From Chara braunii (lineage: Eukaryota; Streptophyta; Charophyceae; Charales; Characeae), in contig BFEA01000077.1 in NCBI GenBank assembly GCA_003427395.1, positions 529,494 through 579,088 on the forward strand: a stretch of DNA of 49,595 nucleotides. Direction: 5' to 3'. The notes below the pieces were generated by a model. The model saw nothing but the letters and a program-made list of their open reading frames with translations, was not told where the DNA came from and ran no database searches. Below, one piece after another: positions 41,321 to 49,595 of the stretch (its first letter is position 1; the number at the start of each line of letters is the position of its first letter). The translations under genes and the position numbers were made by a program.

Positions 41321-42022
41321 CGAAAGGGTGCTGTGAGCAAAAATAAAACACGGAAGATTATTTTGCAGTGTTCGGGGGTTGAGGTTTCTGAGGATCTCGA
41401 AGTAAATGGGGTGGGGGGGGAAATCGCAGGTTCTGCAAAATGGTCTGGGTGAGAGGCTTGAAGCAGGTCTTGAGGTAAGTCCTGGTATGGATAGACAGAA
41501 CGCTGATCATAAACCAGTCTCAAGCAGGCTTGCGACCTGTAGTAGCGAGGTTTCCAGCTTGAAAGAAGTAGTGTAGCAGTCCAATAGATGGAGGTCCAAG
41601 TGCCAGGGTGTGTCCGGTACACAATCCTGATGATGAAGTCTGATCCGGAGAGCAGGGCGCAGACTGATCCTGATGTCATGCCAAGAGTGCTGCTCCAGAA
41701 GTCTGCGATTCCAGGTGCCGGCCAATGGGAGAGCACGGTGGCCAACCAGCCACTTAATCTCCTCGAACTGTGCTGCAGCAGACCATCGTCCTCGTGCGCT
41801 TGCCATAAGATCCTTTATCGCCAAATGCACAGGAGCCACAGGTAAGGCTTGGACAAGAGAGACAGAGGATGTGGCAGAGGACATTGGGGAACGAGATGGG
41901 GGCAAGAGTAGATCAGACAGAGAGAGATCGAGGGCCAGGGGTTTTGCAGGGTACAGGGGGTGTGTGCAGAGCAATGAGGCAGGGTTTATGCAGGGTATAT
42001 GGGTGTTATGCGTATTATAAAG

Positions 42023-42586
42023 CTAGGATACAGGGTGAGCACGGTCATAGGCACGAACAAGTTTCATGGCGTTCTTCAGATTATCGACAAGTTCCCATGT
42101 AGGTTCTTCATCTGGGTATCTGGTCCATTTGACTTTGTATTCAGTGATTGGTTCCGGGTGATCGGATACTTGACTTGTTCTTCGTCCTATGATAGATTCT
42201 ACCATGAATTCTGGCCCGATAGGTAGCATGATTGATGGAGGTCTGGGATACGAATGGTCGGCGAATTGTGGAGGTGATTCATGGTATTCTTTCACGCACT
42301 CAACATGCAAGACAGGGTGAACATGGCTCATGTCAGGGGGTAGTTGAAGTTTGTAATTTACAGGGGATTCTTGTTCAATGACGGGGAATGGACCGAGCCA
42401 CTTGTTTGAGAGTTTCTTGGACAAGCCATGTTCGGGTTCAAAGCGTTTGGCGGAGAGCCAGACTTTGTCCCCTACTTTGAATGTGATATCTCGTTTGTGC
42501 TTGTTGGTCTTGTTGGCTTGTTGTTGTTGGGTTCTTTCAAGGGCATCAGTGGCTTCTCTGAGGAGGCGCTCATTGTTGCTACCCAT
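42023..42586 (-). pseudogene. Integrase C-terminus with chromodomain (187 aa frame)
   Basis: Residues 30-110 contain FKVGDKVWLSAKRF and KWLGPFPVIEQ, the GPY/F module of the integrase. Residues about 126-183 form the chromodomain: EFMVESIIGRR, then YKVKWTRYPDEEPTWEL and VDNLKNAMKLVRAY. WxxYP-x-E-x-TWE is the chromodomain core that directs integration toward heterochromatin marks in this group (family knowledge). The frame ends in a natural stop. Confidence 0.9.
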
Positions 42587-43440
42587 TCATTGAGAGACGC
42601 ACATGGAGTGGATGGGTTGAGCTGTGAGAGGGGCAAGAAGCCTGAGGGCAAGCGGGGATGGTAGCCAAGGTCAAGGTAGTACGGGGAGATGCCAGTGGAA
42701 GGACAGACAACGTTGTTGTAGGCAATCTCGGCGGCGGTGAGCAACTGGTCCCAATGGTGCTGGTGTGGATGACAATACTTCCGCAGGATCCTTTGGAGAG
42801 TATTGTTCATATTTTTGGTCTGGCCATCGGTCTGGGGATGGAATGTAGTGTTGTACTTGAGAGTGGTGCCGTAGGCTTTGAACATGTTTTTCCAAAATTG
42901 GGAAGGGAAGTGAGGATCACAGTCACTGATGATGTTTTCGGGGAGACCGTGATGGCGTGCGACATGATCGAAGAAGAGTGTGGCAACGTCTTTGGCATTG
43001 TGAGAAGTGGCGCAAGGGATGAAATGGGCCCGCTTGGCCAAGCGGCAGACAATGACGTAGATGCAGTCATAGTCGCGGTCGGTCTTGGGGAGACCGCACA
43101 CGAAATCCATAGAGATGGACTGCCAATAGAAGTAGCAAGAGAAGATGTGGAATGTCTTTTGGAAACCAAGGTGTCCTACGGTCTTGGCGTCGTGGTGTTC
43201 GGCCAAGAGTTTGGTATGAAGACCACGTGCGTCAGGGATACAGAGTCGGGAAATGCCTTTAGTGTTAAAGTACAAGAGGTCGGGAAGTGCCTTTAGTGTT
43301 AATGTACAAGAGGTTGTCATGGAGGGAGTAGTCGAGGATAGTGTCGAGGTTGTGAAGCTTTTTGTAGATGGTAGAGAAATCGGGGCATGAAGAGTACCCA
43401 TGAGTATAACGGTGGTGGAGTGAAGGTAGTAGCTGAACAC
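42472..43440 (-). pseudogene. Gypsy integrase core with deleted zinc finger and lost Glu
   Basis: Starts of the HHCC finger (AEHHDAKTVGHLGFQKT) run directly into YWQSISMDFVCGLPKT. The C-x2-C half and roughly 40 residues normally between them are missing (near 43125). Catalytic residues: Asp in MDFV, Asp in IISDCDPHF, but the expected Glu in HPQTDGQTE is Lys (GQTKNMNNTL). The copy cannot encode an active integrase. Confidence 0.85.
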
Positions 43441-43900
43441 GAGTCATGGCAAAGTAGACTTTCTCAGGGGGATTCTGGTCGGGTCTTCGAGAGAGGGCAT
43501 CAGCGACGCAGTTGCTTTTGCCGGGGGTGTGACCGATTGTAAATGTAAACTGGGTGAGAAAGTCTAACCATTGAGCTTGGCGGGGTGTGATATCTTTCTT
43601 CGTGAGCATGCTAGAGACGATGGTGTTGTCGGTGCGGATAGTGAAGTGTTGACCGTCGAGGTATGGCTCCAGACTTTGAGGACATGGATGACGACGAGGA
43701 CTTCCTTCTCATTGGAGGGATGGTTCATCTTCGCGGAGATGAGCTTCTTGCTCGCAAATGCGATAGGATACTTGCCAGGTGGAGCCTCGGAGTGGGTGGG
43801 GAAATCCTTCATGGAGAGGGGGTCCGGGATGTTGCCGGGGAAGTGTTGGGACAGGACTGCTCCAATTGCAAAGTTTGCGGCATTTGTGATAACATAGAAG
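43265..43900 (-). pseudogene. Gypsy RNase H region
   Basis: 43564-43812 reads GKYPIAFASKKLISAKMNHP (family pattern P(I/V)AFASR.L...E.NY). 43265-43609 reads FTIGHTPGKSNCVADALSRR, the conserved end of RNase H (GxxNxVADALSR). The frames change at about 43620-43660, and a 34-bp tandem duplication (about 43248-43315) adds a shift. Confidence 0.85.
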
Positions 43901-44798
43901 TGTCGAGACAGGTCAACAATCTTGAGGAAAGGGGCTGTGGTAATGACTTGTTTGAGGAGGTCGAAGGCTCATTCTTGCGAGTGAGCTCATGGAGGGGGTA
44001 GGAGATTTTGGAGAAGTCGCAGATGAAGGAACGGTAGTAGTTGGCAAGACCGAGGAAGGAACAAAGCTGCAACAAGCCAGTAGGTGGGGGAAATCTGACA
44101 AAGGCAGTGAACTTCAAGGGGTGCATGCGGATACCATCAACGGATATGATGTGGCCGAGGTATTCTACACTTGAGGCAACAAAAATGCATTTGTTGAGCT
44201 TGGCGTAAAACTTTTGGTCTCTGAGGATAGAGAGGACCTGGCGAACGTGTTGAAGGTGAGACTCAAAAGGGGACTGAAGACTCGGATATCATCAAGATAG
44301 ACGATGACACAGACTTCGATCAGATCGCGAAAGATGTAATTCATAGTAGACTGGAGGGTCGCTGGGGCATTTGTGAGGCCGAAAGACACCACAAGGAACT
44401 CATAATGCCCAAAGCAAGTGCGTATGAGTATCCTCTTCGCGAATGCGGATTTGGTGGAAGCCACTGAGGAGGTCGATTTTTGTGAAGTACTTGGCTCCAC
44501 GGAGGCGATCAAGAAGCTCGAAGATGCGAGGCAAGGGGTACTTGTTCTTGATCGTGATCCGGTTGAGGGCGTGGCAATCTGTGCACATGCGGAGTTCAGA
44601 GGTTCCGCCTTCCTTGGCGAAGAGGCAACTTGTACCAAAGACGGAGGAGCTTGGCTTAATGAATCATTTTTCAAGGAGTTCATTGAGTTGTCGCTTCATT
44701 TCTTCGGCCTTGGGAACAGAGAGTTGGTAGGGTGGTCGACATGGAGTGTGACCGGGTTCCAGATCAATGGTATGAGAGGCACCACAATCCGGACGTAG
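43809..44798 (-). pseudogene. Gypsy reverse transcriptase
   Basis: 44400-44588: [18 protein letters not shown] and [15 protein letters not shown] (motif A). 44165-44683: [20 protein letters not shown] (motif B) and [11 protein letters not shown] (catalytic YLDD). 43809-44126: LCSFLGLANYYRSFI and CDFSKISYPL, the usual connection to RNase H. These are canonical Ty3/gypsy blocks in at least three frames. Confidence 0.9.
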
Positions 44799-44914
44799 TC
44801 GTGGGCAAGGACTCGAGAAAGACGTCCTTGAACTTCTCGAGGATAGAGATAAGAGCGGGGTCGAAAGGGGGGGCTTGGTAGGGTTTGTCCATCAGAAGCA
44901 AGTCCTCGGGGCGC

Positions 44915-45427
44915 TTATGGTGAAGGAAAAGACAATAATAGGTAGACTCGAGGTTGTGACGAGCCATGTCGAGAAACTGGTGGGGAGTGGCGCGGCAGGT
45001 TGGGACGTAGGGTGAGGAAAGTAGGGAATGTCAAGGGTAGAGTCGGGGGGTGTGGTAATGCAAAAGAAGGTGGGATGAGTAAGTAGGGCATGAAACGTTC
45101 GAGCCATGGGGTTCCTTGGACGACGCCGCACATCAAGTGTATGACATCAAACGAGACCTGACTGCGGAGAGAGTCGACAATCATTGTGGTCTTAGGAACG
45201 CTGCGGCCGACTACGACGACGGAGTCCTTGTCCCCAAGTCGAATGGTGATCGGGGAGTCATAGCCGATGGAAGGGAGACCGGATCTGCGGGCACAAGTGT
45301 CGGTGATGAAGTTACCGATAGCACCGATGTCAAGGAGAGCTTGGAACTTGAGTGTAGACACACCTAGTGAGGCGGCGATGAATTTAGGTTGGAATCGCGA
45401 GGAGTTGACGAAGACGGAGGAGATCAT
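44915..45427 (-). pseudogene. Gypsy aspartic protease region
   Basis: FQALLDIGAIGNFITDTCAR carries the retropepsin signature (LxDxGAxxNFI) with DIG in place of the usual DSG/DTG, a substitution that could abolish activity. It is followed by SIGYDSPITIRLGDKDSVVV. It precedes the RT region as expected. Confidence 0.8.
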
Positions 45428-45434
45428 GGTGTTA

Positions 45435-45549
45435 AGGCGGTATTGTTTGCGGCCTTACTTAACGAGCCGATAGAGTCGTGCTTGTTCAGGTGTGAGGCGG
45501 TATTGTTCGCGGCCTTACTTAACGAGCCGATAGAGTCGTGCTTGTTCAG
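45435..45549. repeat. 60-bp in-frame tandem duplication
   Basis: 45435-45494 is repeated at 45495-45549 with one indel/substitution region (TATTGTTTGC against TATTGTTCGC). It duplicates a 20-residue segment (NKHDSIGSLSKAANNTA) between gag and protease. Confidence 0.92.
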
Positions 45550-46451
45550 CAACAACATCAGAGAAGGAGATGGAGGAAGGGTTGGGGAGGAGGGTGGAAG
45601 AGCACGAGGCGGTGATGATCTCGTCCGACCGGGTAGAGGATGTCGTCGGTGGAGTAAGGTGCACTCTGAGATCAAGGGTACAAAGTTCATGATGAGGAGG
45701 GGCCGGGTCTCACAGCGCTCGAAGGAGTGGATGTCGCAGGTTTGTTCACGTGCTAAGTGAACCAGCCGGCATTGGGGCAGTTTGTTTGCTGGTGTCCAAG
45801 CTGCCGGCAACAGACACAGCCACTGTTGGCCTACAGGTAGGCACGTTCCTCGGTCTTGAGTTTCTTGAGATGGCGGGGGTAGGTGGAGGACAATGGTCGA
45901 GCCATGCGGTCCTTGCATTCCATACGCAAGAACTGGATGGTGTCAAGTTCCTCCGAGCTGAGAGACACCGGGGCAGAGGAGTTGGAGAGGGTGTCGGGCT
46001 CAATGAGAGGGGCTGTGAACTCGTCGTCGAAGGGGGATCGATGGGCAGTGTCGACAAGATTGTTGACGGCCATGGAAAGCCTGTGGATCAGGGAGACGTT
46101 GTGAGTTCGAAAGCTTGTTATAACTTGGCGAGGAAGAGGAGAACGTCATCATGGGAGTGTTCGGAGAAGGTGGGAATGTCTTGGAGGCGGAGGGATGGGG
46201 GCAGGTAGCCGGTTTTGAGGACATGGCGAGCGAGGGTGTTGAAGTCAGAAGATGTGGGTGCAGACGCAAATTGGTAGGGATAATGTTGTTGGGGGGAGGC
46301 TGGGGGAAGGCGGGGAGGAGCGTCGAGGATGACACGTAGGGGATTTTGGTGACTTGCGCGTATGTGAGTGGGATAGAGGTAATGGTCGACGTGGTCAGGA
46401 TAGGAGTGGAGATGTGTTGGTGAGGAGGGAGGGAGGAGAGGTGTGATGGCA

Positions 46452-46511
<60 letters not shown>

Positions 46512-47037
46512 AGAGTCGCTGGAGGACAGTGTGGTTGATGATGACGAAGGAGGAGGAGAGGTGGAGGGAGCCACGGTGGTGGAGGTTGGAGTGGAGGAGG
46601 TGGTCGGTCCGGGTGTGGAAGGGGTAGGAGTTGTAGTTAACACGGTGATGGTCGGAGCTTATTGCTCGAAGGCGGTCATGCGATCGGGTAGAGCGGAGAT
46701 AGTGGCTTGCATATCGGTGAGGGAGTTTTGAACGGTGGTTTGTATGGTGGAGAGCATTTGGAGGATGGCCGTGAGGTCGGTGGCTATGGCGGGGCCGGCT
46801 CGTTGTTCGCCTGCAAGTTCACGAGCGAGACTACCGACAGACTGGAAGTGCATGGGCGACATGTTGATACTGGAAAGACTCAGCAATGGGGGTGGTGGGG
46901 GGTGATGCGGTTGTGGTGGCGATGGCAGCGGCGGAAGTGGTAGCAGTGGATGAGGCGGCAGCAGCTGAAGTGGTAGTAGTGGATGAGGCGGCAGCGGCTT
47001 TAGCAGCTTTACGCGACGTGTTGGTTTGGCGCTTCAT
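45550..47037 (-). pseudogene. Gypsy gag with CCHC knuckle, frame-broken
   Basis: The frame at 46831-47037 begins MKRQTNTSRKAAKAAAAS, a plausible polyprotein start. 46659-46886 has SVGSLARELAGEQRAGPAI and a coiled-coil-like LTAILQMLSTIQTTVQNSL. A poly-Pro stretch comes from the G59 run. Near 45775-45820 the minus strand reads CVCCRQLGHQQTNC, a C-x2-C-x4-H-x4-C nucleocapsid knuckle. Several frameshifts separate the parts. Confidence 0.75.
46452..46510. repeat. Poly-G run (59 bases)
   Basis: An uninterrupted G tract inside the gag region. A genuine proline-rich stretch may lie here, but the length is suspect. Confidence 0.9.
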
Positions 47038-47740
47038 GCCGGGGCGCGGAGGGGGGTGAAGGGTTTTTTTTTTTATACAAAATGAAGAGAATTTTGAAAA
47101 TTTTATTGAAAAATGAAGGTGGGAAAATAAGGGTTTAATTTTGAATATTAATTTCGTATTTAATTCTAGAATAATGGGATTAATTCAAGAATAATTGATG
47201 AATTTAAGACGATATTTTGCAGTGACTTTCTGAAAGGAAAATGTTGAAATTTCAAAACAGGATAATTAATTCCGAATAAAGAAATTAATTCCGACGTGGA
47301 TTTATTGAATTTATTAAAAAAGAATTTAGGAGTTCAAAAATGCATTTTACCAAAAAAAAAAGGAAAGGGTGAGATTTCGAAAAAAGAAGTATTTCCGAAT
47401 TAAATTAATTTCGGATTAATTAAATTTATTCAAAAAGAATTAATGGAAGAAAGAAAAAATATCATACATGCGGCGCATCACGTGCGCGCAAGTTGCGCAC
47501 GTGCCGCCGCATAGAGCATGCCCACACGTGATGCAGCGCATTCACAAAATAATAATTAAAATAAAAATAAAAAGGGTAGGCCGTGGTAATCATGAAGTTG
47601 TAAGTGCACAGAAAAAGAATATTTTGGGGCCACTTCTGCTCATTGAATATATTATTATATTCTCCTTTCCAAACGGGCCCCTGCAAAGAATCAGCAGGGT
47701 CCCCATGCTTTTGGAAGGATGTCCATTAAACTGCTGACAG
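47038..47740. other. AT-rich spacer upstream of gypsy gag
   Basis: AT-rich with recurrent AATTAATTCCGA phrases (47265-47290, 47395-47420). If the element is full-length the 5' LTR should be here, but I could not find a primer-binding site or a match to 40780-40995. Confidence 0.4.
47468..47512. repeat. GC-rich perfect-core palindrome
   Basis: ATGCGGCGCATCACGTGCGC and TTGCGCACGTGCCGCCGCAT are near-perfect inverted arms with a short centre, standing out in AT-rich surroundings. It contains two CACGTG cores. Confidence 0.8.
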
Positions 47741-47749
47741 ACCGCGAGC

Positions 47750-48059
47750 AGGCCAGCAATATATCCTGGATTCGGATTCAGGTCTGTGTTCCCGGAGTTA
47801 TGGGTTACAAACTTGCTACAACCACTACAGTAGCTGTCTCGTTTTTTTGTTTTTCCTTTTCTTATGTGCAGTGACAGACCGCGAGCAGGCCAGCGATATA
47901 TCCTGGATTCGGATTCAGGTCTGTGTTCCAGAAGTTATGGGTTACGAACTTACTACAAACACTACAGTAGCTGTCTCGTTTTTTTGTTTTTCCTTCTCTT
48001 ACGTGCAGTGGCCCTAAGGGCCTCGCTTCACTCATCAGCACTTGCAGAAAAGATAAACG
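47750..48059. repeat. Dispersed repeat, two tandem copies (about 124 bp)
   Basis: GACAGACCGCGAGCAGGCCA begins both units (47739 and 47873). Each holds TCCTGGATTCGGATTCAGGT, AGTTATGGGTTAC and a CTGTCTCGTTTTTTTGTTTT block. The end carries GTGGCCCTAAGGGCCTC. Related to 15480-15960 and 49090-49340. Confidence 0.8.
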
Positions 48060-48422
48060 TATGGATTGTGCAAGGAATTTGAGCAATGGCGAAATGACAG
48101 ATTTCCAGATTATAAAATCACATTTAAAGCCAGAAAGTATCACACTGTCCAGAAAGCAGAATTGCGCCAATAATACACCAATGGAGAACCAGAGCACTGA
48201 ATCCAAGTGTCAATGAGAGCATACTCTCGCCATCACCAACAGAAGCATCCAAGGCCCTTCCCGTACTTCGCTCTCAGCGCCCAGACTACTAACACACAGC
48301 TACTTCCAGCATACAAATTGACAATGGAACTGTTGACATCAGCAGCAGCACTGAAGTACATGAAGATGTCTCCTCTTGCAGACTATCGCCAAGACCAGGT
48401 AGGCGCCCTCACGTCATCAACC

Positions 48423-48488
<66 letters not shown>

Positions 48489-48720
48489 CCAAGCACGGCT
48501 GGCTATGGAAGCTGGGCTATGGCGCTGCCCTCAGCAGCGCCCTTCACACACAACCGCACATGCACGAGCACCTTGCCTAGCGCAGCCTACAGCAAGCGAG
48601 CGCAGGCTCAACTTCCCCGCTCAAGCAGCGCTGCCACATGAATGGAAAGTGCCCGAATGCTTGGCCAGGCAGCGGCCACTTTCCTATATGGAAAATGTCT
48701 GGCCTGCTGTGCTGCCTGGC
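48060..48720 (+). repeat. About 700-bp dispersed repeat, copy B
   Basis: Second copy of 34640-35350, including the internal (CT)n (48424-48486) and the TATGGCGCTGCCCTCAGCAG block. No protein signature. Confidence 0.75.
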
Positions 48721-49507
48721 TGGGCTGGGCCTGTGCCCAGAAGCTTCCGGTAGGCCCTGCGTAGCTGGGCCTCTGCTACTGCTGCCCTGTGCCCCGTTTC
48801 GTTACGCCTCCCAACTGCCTGTCGTGTATACTGCTGCAGATGAAGCCCAGGGCCTGCTTCCAAGAAAGGCATACACAGTGTCGCTGGCCGTGGCCTGGGT
48901 TCCTTAAACCAACTGACGCGAAGCAACTGCCTGAACCCCAAATGTGAAATTGACAACAATGGGCCTCTCGTAATTTTATCAGGCTCAAATTCACTTAGGG
49001 CGGCACTCATTGCAAACGGGCCCCTGAGGCCTGCCTTGGAGCCTGATCCTCGCACTTGTATGGTTCCAGTTTCTGGGAGAGGATTCATTCTAGTTTTCCA
49101 CATACAGTAGCTGTCTCGTTTTTTTGTTTTTCCTTTTCTTACGTGGAGTGGCCCTAAGGGCCTCCCTCCACTCATCAGCGCTTGCAGAAAAGAAAAAAAG
49201 TATGGCTTGTATGGTTCCAGTTTCTAGTAGAAGATTCATTCTAGTTTTGCACATTGGGTGAGTAGTGGAGTGAAGCCCTGAAAATCACATGCCGAGTTAG
49301 TATAGTAAGTCAGTAACCCATAACTGCTGAAACACGGACCTCAATTCGAAGCTACACCATATATAGCTGGCCTGATCCCTCCTTACTACAAGTCCAGTGG
49401 CTACCCGTCCGGTGACTGCCCTTCTCCTGCCGACAGGACCCAAGCCAATTTCGGCAGACCTTTTGAAGTACCAGCAGGGCTGTCTGAATAATGTGAAAGG
49501 GCTCTTT

Positions 49508-49509
<2 letters not shown>
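48721..49509. other. Repeat-derived sequence
   Basis: 49100-49340 repeats parts of the 47750-48059 family: CTGTCTCGTTTTTTTGTTTT, GTGGCCCTAAGGGCCTC, and the inverted AGTAACCCATAACTGCTGAA. A second in-place duplication of TGTATGGTTCCAGTTTCT occurs at 49057 and 49208. No gene recognised. Confidence 0.5.

Positions 49510-49549
<40 letters not shown>
49510..49549. repeat. (CT)n microsatellite
   Basis: A CT run followed by ATGTATACACACATCACGG and a T18 run at the window end. Confidence 0.95.
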
Positions 49550-49551
<2 letters not shown>

Positions 49552-49595
49552 GTATACACACATCACGGTTGCCTTTTTTTTTTTTTTTTTCGACG

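Larger units (their letters stand above)
42023..47037 (-). mobile_element. Ty3/gypsy chromovirus, degenerate
   Basis: Order on the minus strand: gag with zinc knuckle, protease, RT, RNase H, integrase, chromodomain. This is the Ty3/gypsy (Metaviridae) order, and the C-terminal chromodomain places it among chromoviruses. Many frameshifts, a deletion in the integrase finger and a lost catalytic Glu show it is inactive. No matching pair of LTRs was found; the candidate LTR at 40780-40995 may belong to it. Confidence 0.88.

Overview
This is eukaryotic nuclear DNA from a repeat-rich, large-intron genome. The evidence points to a streptophyte. A split host gene reads as the land-plant type of DUF21/CBS-domain protein. 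A U6 snRNA copy is of plant type. The retroelements are a chromodomain Ty3/gypsy element, an L1-like LINE, and a Penelope-like element (PLE) with its GIY-YIG endonuclease upstream of the reverse transcriptase, an arrangement known from green-lineage and invertebrate elements. A charophyte such as Chara is my best guess (inference). Assembly defects are visible: a 530-N gap, five isolated Ns, and an intact Nextera mate-pair junction adapter at 14686-14723.

Layout. 1-18020 is almost entirely PLE material, all on the minus strand. Copy 1 (about 71-6560) carries a GIY-YIG ORF, a 909-residue RT ORF and then an unusual ORF. That ORF has a Pro/Ser-rich region, a C2H2-like finger, a Josephin-type cysteine protease (deubiquitinase-like) domain and a series of four RING-like fingers. 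Copy 2 (about 10881-12930) keeps only the Josephin/RING part and carries different frame breaks, so the two copies support each other. Several shorter 5'-truncated tails (7341-8046, 12943-14052) abut (GT)n tracts, which suggests insertion into microsatellites. A related subfamily (10120-10291, 14085-15160, 16220-18020) carries a hammerhead-ribozyme-like motif. A U6 snRNA retropseudogene with a 14-bp target duplication sits inside it.

18074-38927 holds four exons of one minus-strand host gene with consensus splice sites and continuous homology: 38856-38927, 37876-37943, 19657-19744 and 18074-18147. The intron between the second and third is 18.1 kb. It contains a degenerate LINE (21460-29341, minus), a fragment of the same LINE family in the opposite orientation (36399-37620, plus) and unclassified repeats. 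The gene continues beyond the exons recognised here; I could not find its flanking exons in the window.

39000-49595 contains a degenerate chromovirus (Ty3/gypsy with C-terminal chromodomain, 42023-47037, minus), a possible polypurine tract and LTR near 40780-41009, long poly-C and poly-G runs, and dispersed repeats also seen at 15.5-16 kb and 34.6-35.3 kb.

The most interesting system is the PLE that appears to encode, beside its endonuclease and RT, one protein joining a deubiquitinase-like Josephin domain to multiple RING (E3-like) fingers.
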